Shown: positions 14,478-23,021, counted from the stretch's first letter. The stretch is 32,200 bases of DNA from Nostoc indistinguendum CM1-VF10 (GCA_019359215.1 JAHHHS010000084.1:1-32200); one strand, 5' to 3'. The notes: generated by a model not told the origin, from the sequence alone. Translations and numbers: made by a program.

Positions 14478-16128
14478 CTTCAATCAATGGGCTGCGGAGG
14501 TCTTCTACCATAGCTTGAATTTCTGCTGGAGGAGGTGGCGTTAGGCGCGAAACCACTAAGGTAACTGCGAAGTTGATTAGCATACCTAAAGTACCAATTC
14601 CTTCAGGAGAAACCCCAAAAAACCAGGGTTGCATACCTCCAAACTTGACGCCGACAATGTAGATTATCGTAAAAATTAAACCCGTCACCATACCGACGAT
14701 CGCACCTTCAGAATTGGTGCGCTTGTCGAAAATTCCCAGAAAAATTACTGGGAAAAAACTAGCGGCGGCTAAACCGAAGGCAAAAGCTACCACCTCACTT
14801 ACAAATCCCGGCGGATTCACCCCAAAATATCCGGCGAGGACGAGGGAAAAACCTACCATGATCCGCCCGACAAATACCCGTTTTTGTTCTGAGGCTGATG
14901 AATCTATGATGCGGTAGTAAATATCGTGAGCGATGGAACTAGAAATTACCAGCAACAAGCCTGATGCCGTAGACAAGGCAGCTGCCAAACCGCCAGCCGC
15001 TACCAAACCAATCACCCACGGAGGCAGGTTAGCTACCTCTGGGGTGGAAAGCACAATGATATCTCGGTCAATGTTTATTTCATTGGTGTCTTTGCTCGGA
15101 GTTAACTGGAAACGCCCATCCTTATTGATGTCATTAAAAGCCAATAGTTTAGTTTTTTCCCACTTAATCGCCCAGTCTAGCTGCTGTACTTCTGCCACCG
15201 TATGATTGTGCAGGGAATCGATCAGGTTGTAGCGGGCAAACATGGAGAGGGCTGGAGCAGTTGTATAAAGAATAGCGATAAATAGCAGCGCCCAACCAGC
15301 AGAAAAGCGGGCTGCACGCACACTTTTTACTGTATAAAAACGGACGATGATATGGGGTAAGCCAGCCGTGCCTACCATCAGGGCAATAGTGGTGAACAGC
15401 ACATCTAGCATTGACTTGTTTACAAATGGCTGAGTATACTCCTTAAACCCCAGGTCAACTTGAATTTTATTGAGTTTGTCTGCAATATCACTGAAGGTAA
15501 ATGCTAATTGGGGAACAGGGTTACCAGTGAGAAACCAAGCGATCGCGATCGCTGGAATCAGGTAAGCAAAAATCAACACAGAGTATTGTGCTACTTGTGT
15601 CCAGGTAATACCTTTCATCCCCCCTAACACAGAGAAAAAGCCGACAATCACCATACCGATGATCACGCCTGTATTGATATCAACTTGTAGAAAGCGGCTA
15701 AAAACAATGCCCACGCCCCGCATTTGTCCAGCAACATAGGTGAGGGAAACGAAAATGGCTGCCACTACTGCCACCAAACGAGCAATATTAGAGTAGTAGC
15801 GATCGCCTACAAAATCTGGCACTGTATACTTACCGAATTTCCGTAGGTAGGGAGCCAGTAATAATGCTAGCAGTACATAGCCGCCAGTCCAACCCATTAA
15901 ATAAATAGAACCGTCATAGCCCAAAAAAGAAATCAGCCCCGCCATTGAAATAAACGAGGCTGCGGACATCCAGTCGGCGGCAGTAGCCGCACCATTCGCA
16001 ATTGAAGGTATTCCTTGACCTGCTATAAAAAAGTCTTTACTATTTTCGACTCGTGATTGCCAACCTATATAAATGTAGGCGAGGAAGGAAAGTCCAACCA
16101 ATACAATAGTCCAAATTTCAACTGACAT
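14473..16128 (-). CDS. Sodium:solute symporter large subunit (SSS family, VC_2705-like)
   Basis: 551 residues from ATG 16128 with a clear ribosome site (GAGGAA) that overlaps the stop of the preceding gene. About 13 membrane helices are evident, and SSS hallmarks include FFIAGQGIPSIANGAATAAD (residues 33-52), YVAGQMRGVG and GTAGLPHIIVRFYTVKSV (253-270). Pairing with a DUF4212 small subunit marks the ActP-related subfamily thought to move acetate or other short organic acids with Na+, but the substrate here is not shown. A hydrophilic external loop (residues ~318-365) contains DINKDGRFQL (333-342), which resembles an EF-hand calcium loop but lacks the final Glu. The small-subunit gene precedes it by 9 bases. 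Confidence 0.9.
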   Translation of the reverse strand: MSVEIWTIVLVGLSFLAYIYIGWQSRVENSKDFFIAGQGIPSIANGAATAADWMSAASFISMAGLISFLGYDGSIYLMGWTGGYVLLALLLAPYLRKFGKYTVPDFVGDRYYSNIARLVAVVAAIFVSLTYVAGQMRGVGIVFSRFLQVDINTGVIIGMVIVGFFSVLGGMKGITWTQVAQYSVLIFAYLIPAIAIAWFLTGNPVPQLAFTFSDIADKLNKIQVDLGFKEYTQPFVNKSMLDVLFTTIALMVGTAGLPHIIVRFYTVKSVRAARFSAGWALLFIAILYTTAPALSMFARYNLIDSLHNHTVAEVQQLDWAIKWEKTKLLAFNDINKDGRFQLTPSKDTNEINIDRDIIVLSTPEVANLPPWVIGLVAAGGLAAALSTASGLLLVISSSIAHDIYYRIIDSSASEQKRVFVGRIMVGFSLVLAGYFGVNPPGFVSEVVAFAFGLAAASFFPVIFLGIFDKRTNSEGAIVGMVTGLIFTIIYIVGVKFGGMQPWFFGVSPEGIGTLGMLINFAVTLVVSRLTPPPPAEIQAMVEDLRSPLIEE

Positions 16129-16137
16129 GGTTTTTCC

Positions 16138-16392
16138 TCACTTTTTGAGATTGTATTTTTGGTCTAGCTTGTCCATTTGAAAGGCATAAATGAAAATTAA
16201 GGCCACAAATACCAGGATTGATCCTTGCTGCGCCATCCAAAAGCCAAAGGGTACGCCAAAAAACCGTATCGAATTCAAAGGTTGAACCAATAAAATACTA
16301 AAAACGAGGGAAACCAATGCCCAGACAATTAAAAGATTACGAATTAAAGCAGTATTAGCACGCCAATAAGCACGGCGCTGATTCTCATCCAT
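16138..16392 (-). CDS. DUF4212 sodium:solute symporter small subunit
   Basis: 84 residues from ATG 16392, with two hydrophobic helices (about residues 19-40 and 52-73) and a charged C-terminal tail (QMDKLDQKYNLKK). Length, topology and the motif PFGFWMAQQGSILVFV fit the DUF4212 family, which is found almost only just upstream of SSS-type symporter genes. Its TGA stop lies in GTGAGGAA, which doubles as the ribosome site of the symporter, so the two are translated from one message and probably act as a complex in the cytoplasmic membrane. Confidence 0.9.
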   Translation of the reverse strand: MDENQRRAYWRANTALIRNLLIVWALVSLVFSILLVQPLNSIRFFGVPFGFWMAQQGSILVFVALIFIYAFQMDKLDQKYNLKK

Positions 16393-16499
16393 TGTGGTTT
16401 ATTATTATTGCGTTAGTGCATCAAAATAATACCAATAAGCTGTTGATATCCTGCCTAATGACTGTATTAATTTTTAAATTATTTAGTAAATATTATTTA

Positions 16500-17048
16500 C
16501 TAATCAGTAGGCAAAAAACTAAACTCTGATTTAGTATTCCAGCGCTTACCGTCGTGAAGCAGTAGTGTTAATTTGTCGGCAGTAAACTCAAAATCCAACT
16601 GGCGCTTTTCAAACTCTGGCCAAGCAGCTTTAAAGTTCTGTTTTGTTAAATCCCGAAACGCAACCGTCATATGGGGTGCAAAAGGGCGAGTTTTAGAAAC
16701 CTTGTCAACAATTCCCAAGTTGTTTTCTGTATAAGCCATTAAATCAGTTTGCAAAGTCAAAAGTTCTTGACTTTTGACTACATTAATATATATGACACGA
16801 GGCACAAAAGCATCAAACCCCCTGAGTGTAATTGCTACTGGCTGTTGTCCACTAGCAAATTCCTTTAAAGATGCTTCTAGCAGTGGCAAGTTAGCATCTG
16901 CCCATTCAAAGGGTGGTTGCAGGGTAATATGAGGCGGAGATTTTAACGCCCCGCTACTAGCATAGCGATCGGCAAAGTGCTGCTTAATCTGGTTGGCGTA
17001 GTCTTGAATGTCTTGTGGTGGTAAAAGGGCGACAAAAAAACGGCTCAT
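16500..17048 (-). CDS. 2'-5' RNA ligase-like / 2H phosphoesterase family protein
   Basis: 182 residues from ATG 17048. The two His-x-Thr motifs of 2H phosphoesterases are present: PHITL (His40, Thr42) and PHMTV (His126, Thr128), spaced as in LigT/ThpR. Family members act on 2'-5' linkages or cyclic phosphodiesters of RNA or nucleotides; the biological substrate in cyanobacteria is unknown. Cytoplasmic. The gene starts 27 bases after the cysteine desulfurase stop on the same strand, so the two are probably co-transcribed, although no functional link is evident. Confidence 0.85.
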   Translation of the reverse strand: MSRFFVALLPPQDIQDYANQIKQHFADRYASSGALKSPPHITLQPPFEWADANLPLLEASLKEFASGQQPVAITLRGFDAFVPRVIYINVVKSQELLTLQTDLMAYTENNLGIVDKVSKTRPFAPHMTVAFRDLTKQNFKAAWPEFEKRQLDFEFTADKLTLLLHDGKRWNTKSEFSFLPTD

Positions 17049-17075
17049 CTATTATTAAAGTGCTTCCCAATTGAT

Positions 17076-18245
17076 TTAATGCTTAACTAAAGATAAATGC
17101 GGTGTCAGCCTCTGCAAAACTTGCTTCAACACCATTACCGCCCAATCCACATCAGCTTGCGTCGTATCACGCCCCAATGTGATGCGAATTCCCCCCAAGG
17201 CAGCTTTTTCGGAATAGCCCATCGCTAACAATATCGGGCTAGGGCTAAGTTTGCCACTGTGACAGGCAGCACCAGCGCTAATGCCGATACCTGCAAGGTT
17301 TAACTGTCGTACCAAGGTTTTACCGCTCAATTTTTCTCCATCGGCGTTTTCTAGGCACATACTGATATGGTGAGGTAAACGATCGCAGGGATGTCCTGTA
17401 GGGATTAAACCAGGAATCTCAGCTAATTGGGCAAAAGCGCGATCGCGTAACTCAATCAATCGTGGTGTTTCTGTAGCCAATTCTTGCGCTGCTAATTCTG
17501 CTGCTATACCAAACCCAGCAATTACAGGTACTGCTTGCGTACCAGAACGCAGTCCCATTTCTTGCCCACCACCAGCCAGTAAAGGCATCAATTCCACACC
17601 AGGACGCACATACAGCACCCCTACACCTTGAGGGCCATATATTTTATGACTGGAAAGGCTAAGTAAGTCTACGGACAGATGTTGCACATCCATGGGCAAG
17701 CGTCCCGCAGCTTGCACCGCATCTGTGTGGAACAAAGCACCATGCGATCGCACAATTTTACCCAGTTCTGTGATCGGTTGCACAGTTCCAACTTCACTTT
17801 GACCGTAAATTATAGAAACCAAAACTGTATTATGTCGCAATGCTGCCTTTAAATCTAAGGGGTTGACTCTGCCTTTAACATCTACACATAGGCGCGTAAC
17901 TTCCCAACCCCACATTTCTAGCAACCTTACTGTTTCAGAAATTGCTGAATGCTCCACGGTGGAGATAATTATATGTTGAGGAACAGCATACAACCGAGCC
18001 ATACCCATAATCGCTAGATTATTTGCTTCTGTACCACCAGAGGTAAAGATTATTGATGCTGGATCGACAGCATTAATTAATCCAGCAACTTGGATTCTGG
18101 CTTGTTCCACAACCGTTGCAGCCCGTTGTCCCCACTCATGTAAGCTGGAAGGATTGCCCCACTCTTGGGTAAGGACTGTTTGCATAACTGCGATCGCTTC
18201 TTTTCGAGTTGGAGTAGTAGCGCTGTAATCTAGATAAATTTGCAT
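17076..18245 (-). CDS. Cysteine desulfurase, NifS/IscS class
   Basis: 389 residues from ATG 18245 (MQIYLDYSATTPT, the usual start); an in-frame TTG at 18320 would add 25 residues with no family character. The PLP-dependent enzyme takes sulfur from cysteine for Fe-S clusters and thiolated cofactors. Visible features are FTSGGTEANNLAI (68-80), VEHSA with His99, the HTDAVQ segment with Asp175, the PLP lysine Lys201 in SLSSHKIYGPQG, and the catalytic Cys328 in SAGAACHSGKLSPS on the mobile loop. Cyanobacteria carry several paralogues. With no nif or suf genes beside it, this one is best read as a general IscS-type enzyme rather than the nitrogen-fixation NifS. Confidence 0.9.
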   Translation of the reverse strand: MQIYLDYSATTPTRKEAIAVMQTVLTQEWGNPSSLHEWGQRAATVVEQARIQVAGLINAVDPASIIFTSGGTEANNLAIMGMARLYAVPQHIIISTVEHSAISETVRLLEMWGWEVTRLCVDVKGRVNPLDLKAALRHNTVLVSIIYGQSEVGTVQPITELGKIVRSHGALFHTDAVQAAGRLPMDVQHLSVDLLSLSSHKIYGPQGVGVLYVRPGVELMPLLAGGGQEMGLRSGTQAVPVIAGFGIAAELAAQELATETPRLIELRDRAFAQLAEIPGLIPTGHPCDRLPHHISMCLENADGEKLSGKTLVRQLNLAGIGISAGAACHSGKLSPSPILLAMGYSEKAALGGIRITLGRDTTQADVDWAVMVLKQVLQRLTPHLSLVKH

Positions 18246-18462
18246 ATAACCGATAATGGTGAGAACACACGTTGGTAGTAGGCTGCCGATCTTGTCAGCA
18301 TATCCAGTTTGAGTGGACAAATACTGAAAAAATCTCTGTAATTCTGCCTTTAGCAGTGGATTTTTCCCTTTACTTGGAAAGTTATTTTTCTACTTAATTC
18401 AGAAGACCAAATTTTGGGAATGATAAATATGTCCCCTCACAATCCACTTTTAACAGATTACA

Positions 18463-19488
18463 GTGCAACTTTTATCTAGACGAAGGTATTTTTTATATAT
18501 CTTTTTACTGATGTTTCCCCTTGCTGCTTGTCAACGAGCGCAATCTTTCAATCAGCGTCCAGCAGCTTTACCACAAGATCCGTTAGTTCAAGTTTACTTT
18601 AACCATTCTGAGTCTTCAGAATACAAAGAATCTTACCGTCAGCAAACCCGACTTGGGGATAATTTAGAAAAACAGATTGTCGATGCTATCTCTCAAGCTA
18701 AATCTACAATAGATGTGGCGGTGCAAGAATTACGTTTACCCAAAGTTGCCCAAGCACTGGTTCATAGACAAAAAGCTGGGGTAAAAGTCAGGATAATTTT
18801 AGAAAATTCCCATAGCCGACCTTGGAGTAGCTTAACATCTGCTGAAGTAGGTAAGTTAGATAAAAGGGAGCAGGAACGCTACAACGAAGTTCGCAAATTT
18901 ATCGATATTAACCAAGATAATCAACTTAGTCCAACAGAAATAAATCAAAGAGATGCTTTGATAATTTTGCAGAATGCCAAAATTCCTTGGATAGATGATC
19001 AAGCAGATGGTTCTGCGGGTAGTAGTTTGATGCACCACAAATTTGTGATTGTGGATAATCGCATGGTAATTATAACTTCTGCCAATTTTACTTTGAGTGA
19101 TACTTATGGTGATTATACAAATTCCAGCAGTTTAGGCAATGCTAATAACTTATTGCAGATTGACAGCCCGGAATTAGCATCTTTATTTACAGAAGAGTTT
19201 AACTTCATGTGGGGAGATGGGCCAGGAGGTAAGCCAGATAGTCAATTTGGTATACGAAAACCAATGCGTTTACCTAAACAAATAACTTTAGGTAACACCC
19301 AAATTACTGTGCAATTTTCGCCTATTTCCCGAACTCAACCCTGGAGTAACAGTAGTAATGGTTTGATTGGCAAAACTTTAAATTCAGCAACCAAATCTAT
19401 TGATATGGCGTTATTTGTATTTTCCGAACAGCGTCTTGCCAATATTTTAGAAAATCGCCATCAACTTGGAAAGAGTTCCAGGAGTTAG
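18463..19488 (+). CDS. Phospholipase D-like lipoprotein, truncated after the first catalytic domain
   Basis: 341 residues from GTG 18463 (an in-frame TAA lies four codons upstream, so GTG is the only credible start). A lipoprotein signal ends in LAAC (Cys23). One HKD motif is complete: HHKFVIVD (His191, Lys193, Asp198) followed by ITSANFT. Just before it, DINQDNQLSPTE (148-159) matches an EF-hand calcium loop at all main ligand positions. The second half begins (SATKSIDMALFVFSEQRLAN) but stops within 20 residues, so the second HKD motif that normally completes the active site is missing. Family members are usually around 500 residues. The gene is probably inactive or acts only as a dimer. Bases after the break read as a different protein-like frame. 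Confidence 0.8.
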   Translation: MQLLSRRRYFLYIFLLMFPLAACQRAQSFNQRPAALPQDPLVQVYFNHSESSEYKESYRQQTRLGDNLEKQIVDAISQAKSTIDVAVQELRLPKVAQALVHRQKAGVKVRIILENSHSRPWSSLTSAEVGKLDKREQERYNEVRKFIDINQDNQLSPTEINQRDALIILQNAKIPWIDDQADGSAGSSLMHHKFVIVDNRMVIITSANFTLSDTYGDYTNSSSLGNANNLLQIDSPELASLFTEEFNFMWGDGPGGKPDSQFGIRKPMRLPKQITLGNTQITVQFSPISRTQPWSNSSNGLIGKTLNSATKSIDMALFVFSEQRLANILENRHQLGKSSRS

Positions 19489-19552
19489 TGCTAAAACTGT
19501 AGAGAAATGGCGCATAGGCGCAGCCCTTGGTAGATATCGCCTGATTTGGTAG
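19463..19552 (+). pseudogene. Foreign coding fragment fused to the phospholipase D-like gene end
   Basis: In the +1 frame relative to the phospholipase gene, the sequence reads NLERVPGVSAKTVEKWR and continues through IGAALGRYRLIW to a TAG at 19550-19552. GVSAKTVEKWR resembles the recognition helix of a helix-turn-helix domain. It has no start of its own. The likeliest reading is that a recombination joined the interrupted phospholipase gene to a piece of another gene. Weak evidence, based on composition only. Confidence 0.3.
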
Positions 19553-19558
19553 GGGTAC

Positions 19559-19615
19559 GGCACATTGGTGTCAACTGAAGGTAAAATCTGAGCTTAAGTT
19601 GACACCAATGGTGCC
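19559..19615. repeat. Inverted repeat with 18/19-bp arms between convergent genes
   Basis: The left arm GGCACATTGGTGTCAACT (19559-19576) matches the reverse complement of the right arm (19597-19615) apart from a single-base indel, with a 20-base loop. It lies between the phospholipase fragment and the HtrA stop. It could be a MITE or IS remnant or a bidirectional terminator; there is no T-run, which argues for the former. Confidence 0.6.
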
Positions 19616-19653
19616 GCTATTATTCCACACTATTAAAATCGGCTATATTGCCC

Positions 19654-20871
19654 CTACGAAGCATTCTGCAACTCAGCAGTACGGACTGAAAGCTGCTGTG
19701 TCTGATTACCCCGTTGCACTTTCACCTGTAATACTTGACCAAGGCGGCTGTCTTCCACTAAATTCTGCAATTGTTCAGCACTGGTAATTGGTTTACCATC
19801 AATTTGAAGAATTACATCTCCGCGTTGGATACCGGCAGATGCAGCTGGAGAATTGGGGACAACTCGCATTACAAAAACACCATTAATTTCTGGTATCTGA
19901 ATAGGAGAGTTGGGATCGGTGTTATTTTGCTTGGCAAGTTCGGGTGTTAAAGTTAGCATTTGCACACCCAAATAGGGGTGAGCAACTTTGCCATCACGTT
20001 GTAGTTGGGCTGCGATCGCTTTAGCTTTATCAATAGGAATGGCAAACCCAATACCCATCGCGTCAGGACGAATGGCTGTGTTAATGCCAATCACTTCACC
20101 TTGGCCATTTAATAGCGGCCCACCAGAATTACCAGGGTTAATGGCAGCGTCTGTCTGAATGAAATCCAAGCGTTTGTCGTTAATGCCGACTTGGGCGCTG
20201 GAACGTTTGAGAGTACTGACAATTCCCAAGGTAACGGTGTTATCAAATCCCAAAGGATTACCAACTGCGATCGCCCAGTCTCCTACTTGGACATTACTGG
20301 AAGAACCCAAGGGTGCAACTGGCAAATCGTTACCAGCATTAATTTTGACTACTGCCAAATCTGTAACTTCATCAATACCTTGAACTTTCCCTTCAAAGGT
20401 GCGACCATCTTTGAGCCGGACTGTTACTTTATCAGCCTTATCGACCACATGAGCATTAGTCAGAACTAACCCACTCTTGTCAAGAATAAAACCTGAGCCT
20501 ACACCGCGTAACTGCTGCTCAGGAGGCATCTGTTGAGAGAAACCGTCACCAAAAAACCGACGGAAAAAGGGGTCTTCCATAAATGGATCAACGCGACGAG
20601 TAATTGTGCGCTCAGTATCAATCCGAACAACTGCTGAACCAACACGATTTACTGCTGTTGTGACAAAGCTACTGCTACCGATCGCAGCAGTGGCTGGTGA
20701 TTGCCGTTGGGCAATCAGTTGCGAAGTATCTCCAGCAGTTACTGTGGGTGCGGGTTCGGCTTGGGAGGGCAAAACCTGCAATGTGCTAACGGTTAGCAAA
20801 ACTCCTAGCGCGATCGCTAAAACATGACTACTGAGTTGACGTATAGACCGGGATGATTTCGGAAATCGCAT
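19654..20871 (-). CDS. HtrA/Deg-family serine protease with one PDZ domain
   Basis: 405 residues from ATG 20871; GTG 20877 is an equally possible start two codons earlier. The N-terminus is a signal or anchor helix (HVLAIALGVLLTVSTLQV), so the protease works in the periplasm or thylakoid lumen. The trypsin-like triad is visible: His141 in LTNAHVVD, Asp171 in TDLAVVKI and Ser249 in NPGNSGGPLLN. A PDZ domain occupies about residues 290-400 (PEINGVFVMRVVPNSPAA, then GIQRGDVILQIDGKPI). Such proteases remove misfolded proteins and, in cyanobacteria (HhoA, HhoB, HtrA), help under heat and high light. I cannot tell which of the three paralogues it is. Monocistronic. Confidence 0.93.
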   Translation of the reverse strand: MRFPKSSRSIRQLSSHVLAIALGVLLTVSTLQVLPSQAEPAPTVTAGDTSQLIAQRQSPATAAIGSSSFVTTAVNRVGSAVVRIDTERTITRRVDPFMEDPFFRRFFGDGFSQQMPPEQQLRGVGSGFILDKSGLVLTNAHVVDKADKVTVRLKDGRTFEGKVQGIDEVTDLAVVKINAGNDLPVAPLGSSSNVQVGDWAIAVGNPLGFDNTVTLGIVSTLKRSSAQVGINDKRLDFIQTDAAINPGNSGGPLLNGQGEVIGINTAIRPDAMGIGFAIPIDKAKAIAAQLQRDGKVAHPYLGVQMLTLTPELAKQNNTDPNSPIQIPEINGVFVMRVVPNSPAASAGIQRGDVILQIDGKPITSAEQLQNLVEDSRLGQVLQVKVQRGNQTQQLSVRTAELQNAS

Positions 20872-21278
20872 AATCACAACCTAATTTATAAGCTTAATTG
20901 TTGCTTAGTCGTGACCGAAGTGGCAGGGGAGCAGGAAGCGAGGCATTTTGCGAACTACTTGTAATCAACTTAATTGAAAATTTAACCCAAAAGCTATTAT
21001 GGACATTTACCCTTTACAAGTTCGGTTTTTACCCATTAATAAAACTTTTGGATTTCTAAATAATACTAGTACCGCAAGGCGGAAGTCAAAAATAAAAAGC
21101 CAAAAGGTTTATTGAATAAGCTCTTTAGGACTTTTCAATGGTCTGCTTATTTATGCCGTGCTGTACTAAACCTTTTGAGGTAGTGGCACACATCAAAAGG
21201 AGATAAGAGATTGTAGACACCCATACCCATACTTACTTTTAGTTCAAAACCTTGCCAGATGCGATTCTAGACGATGAA
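20872..21278. other. Intergenic stretch with an inverted repeat
   Basis: About 400 bases between the carboxypeptidase stop and the HtrA start. CAAAAGGTTTA (21101-21111) and TAAACCTTTTG (21167-21177) form perfect 11-bp arms around a 55-base centre, within AT-rich sequence that looks like a small dispersed element. The HtrA promoter should lie near its right end. No gene is seen. Confidence 0.5.
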
Positions 21279-22601
21279 CTAACTTTTGAATAAAATTTCA
21301 TTTCGACTGGCTGCGCCTAGCTGGGGTAAAGAGTTGATGGCTGAGTGGGGAGTGAGATTAACAGGAACAGTCAAAGGTAGTTGTAATTGTTTTACAACAT
21401 TTTGCAGTAGTTGGTCTTGTCCAGTCCGCAAACCCCAGACATTTGTCCCACGGTTGATAATAGCAAACCAAACCAAACCGCGATCGCGTGTGGGCATCAC
21501 TCCAGCTAAAGCGCTCACATCCCGAAGAGTACCAGTTTTGATTACAGTTGCGGGCGGAATGTGTCTGGAGTGTAGTGTCCCCCGCTGATCAAATCCAGAC
21601 ATGGGGAACAAGTCAGCCAGATTCAATTGATGGGCAGCTGCTTCTTTTTGAATAGCCATCAACATCGCACAAGCAGCTCTGGGAGAAATACGATTTTCCG
21701 GTCCCAATCCAGAACCATTGATTAACTGAATTTCTACTTGTGGCACCCTAGCAAGGTTAGCAGCAGTTGACTGCACTACAGTGGCTCCTCCCACTGAGTC
21801 TGCCAGCATCTCTGCCATCTCGTTGTTACTGTAAACATTCATTTCTTTGATTAATTGCTTCAAGGGCAACGAGCGATGACGCAGTAACAAAGTTTGTTGA
21901 GGGCTTGGTTGCGCTTCAACTTTCACAGCACCCGCAATCACAACTTGAGGCTTGGGCGTTCCCTTGGGCATGATTGAGTGTATATAAATAGCGGGGCGGC
22001 CCCAAGTAGCACGATTTAGTGTTTGCTTGAGCATCAGACCCGCCAGCATCGGCTGACGTTGGAAATTCATGGCAAAACTGCCATTAATGATCAAATTTCC
22101 CTTTACCTGCTTGATGCCCATTTTATTGAGAGTATTGCCAAGAGCGATCGCTTCTTCCCAAACAAACAAAGGATCACCACCACCAGTAATCACCAAATCG
22201 CCCTGCACAACCCCATTTACCACTCGCCCAGTAGCACTGACTAAGGTATCAAATTGGAAGTCTGGTCCCCAAGTCTTCAAAGCAACTAGTGAAGTGGCAA
22301 TTTTGGTTAAAGAGGCAGCCGGCAGAGGAGTTGTACCTTGGTGATTTGCCATTAGCATCGGCCCCGACTGCATCCAAATCCCCTGACTCTCAGCCAGATT
22401 TTGGGCTATTAGTTTCGATGTTACTAACTGTTTCAGATATTGCTGCACCGTAGTCGCCCCAGCTGGATTGGGATCAGGAGCAAGAACCAAGCCAGGGCTA
22501 CTTTGCCAAGTCAAAGCATCTAAGGCATCTAGAGGTTTGATTTGTACCCCGGCCATCTCTAGCCAGAGCGACACTAAACCTGAACCCAATAATTCCAGCA
22601 T
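21279..22601 (-). CDS. dacB: D-alanyl-D-alanine carboxypeptidase/endopeptidase, PBP4 class (peptidase S13)
   Basis: 440 residues from ATG 22601. The three penicillin-binding motifs are in place: SLTK (Ser97, Lys100), SNN (258-260) and KTG (355-357). A long insertion between the first two motifs, containing GDLVITGGGDPLF (134-146), is typical of the S13 class. The enzyme trims or cuts peptidoglycan cross-links in the periplasm. The first 25 residues are weakly hydrophobic but not a classical signal peptide, so export may rely on an uncleaved or unusual leader. Length agrees with the family. It is alone on its strand, with an operator-like dyad 134 bases upstream. Confidence 0.92.
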   Translation of the reverse strand: MLELLGSGLVSLWLEMAGVQIKPLDALDALTWQSSPGLVLAPDPNPAGATTVQQYLKQLVTSKLIAQNLAESQGIWMQSGPMLMANHQGTTPLPAASLTKIATSLVALKTWGPDFQFDTLVSATGRVVNGVVQGDLVITGGGDPLFVWEEAIALGNTLNKMGIKQVKGNLIINGSFAMNFQRQPMLAGLMLKQTLNRATWGRPAIYIHSIMPKGTPKPQVVIAGAVKVEAQPSPQQTLLLRHRSLPLKQLIKEMNVYSNNEMAEMLADSVGGATVVQSTAANLARVPQVEIQLINGSGLGPENRISPRAACAMLMAIQKEAAAHQLNLADLFPMSGFDQRGTLHSRHIPPATVIKTGTLRDVSALAGVMPTRDRGLVWFAIINRGTNVWGLRTGQDQLLQNVVKQLQLPLTVPVNLTPHSAINSLPQLGAASRNEILFKS

Positions 22602-22734
22602 TTTTTATTCCTCTGTTAGGATTTGAGTTTACTGTGCTAATATACAAGCTTTTTTACAAGAATCAGTATTGAGTCATAATAACTGCTGTTTTTCTAATCT
22701 GTAAGTAGGGTGAATAATATTGTTTTCACGGCTC

Positions 22735-22751
22735 CTTTGACAATGTCAAAG
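22735..22751. promoter_or_regulatory. 17-bp dyad upstream of dacB, operator-like
   Basis: CTTTGACA and TGTCAAAG flank a single central A, giving perfect 8-bp arms. It lies 134 bases before the dacB start on the upstream side. A dimeric regulator site is plausible; the regulator is not known. Confidence 0.35.
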
Positions 22752-22784
22752 TGCCCATTGATCATGAAGATAGCCACATAAATC

Positions 22785-22805
22785 CAATTCGCAATTCGCA
22801 ATTCG
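22785..22805. repeat. Three tandem heptamers CAATTCG
   Basis: Three exact copies followed by CAAT. A typical 7-base short tandem repeat of Nostoc-type genomes. Confidence 0.85.
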
Positions 22806-22827
22806 CAATAAAAATCAAAATAGTTTG

Positions 22828-23013
22828 TAATTCGTAATTCGTAATTGAATTAATTAAGGATTCATACCCCGACTAATTATAGAGCAGCAATTTTTAGAAT
22901 TTAGTACGGGACTCAAACCCAAAAAGTACCTTAGCGCAGCGCGTTCGCTCTTAGCTTCTCGTAGGAAATAAGTCCGCGAACGTACGTAATTATGAATTAC
23001 GAATTACGAATTA
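22828..23013. repeat. 186-bp MITE-like element bounded by inverted heptamer arrays
   Basis: The left boundary TAATTCGTAATTCGTAATT (22828-22846) is exactly reverse-complemented at 22995-23013, giving perfect 19-bp arms made of the heptamer GTAATTC/GAATTAC. The right end is only 8 bases from the LOG gene stop, so it may also form the 3' end of that transcript. Confidence 0.7.
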
Positions 23014-23021
23014 GTTAAGAC

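Larger units (their letters stand above)
22602..23021. other. Repeat-rich intergenic stretch between dacB and the LOG gene
   Basis: 420 bases with no gene. It contains a dyad (22735-22751), a heptamer array (22785-22805), and a 186-bp MITE-like element bounded by inverted heptamer arrays (22828-23013). Inside that element is a small dispersed repeat (GCGCAGCGCGTTCGC at about 22934). Confidence 0.6.

Noticed and set aside
17076..18245. Nitrogen-fixation NifS
   Set aside because: No nif genes are adjacent, and cyanobacteria have several cysteine desulfurases with similar motifs.
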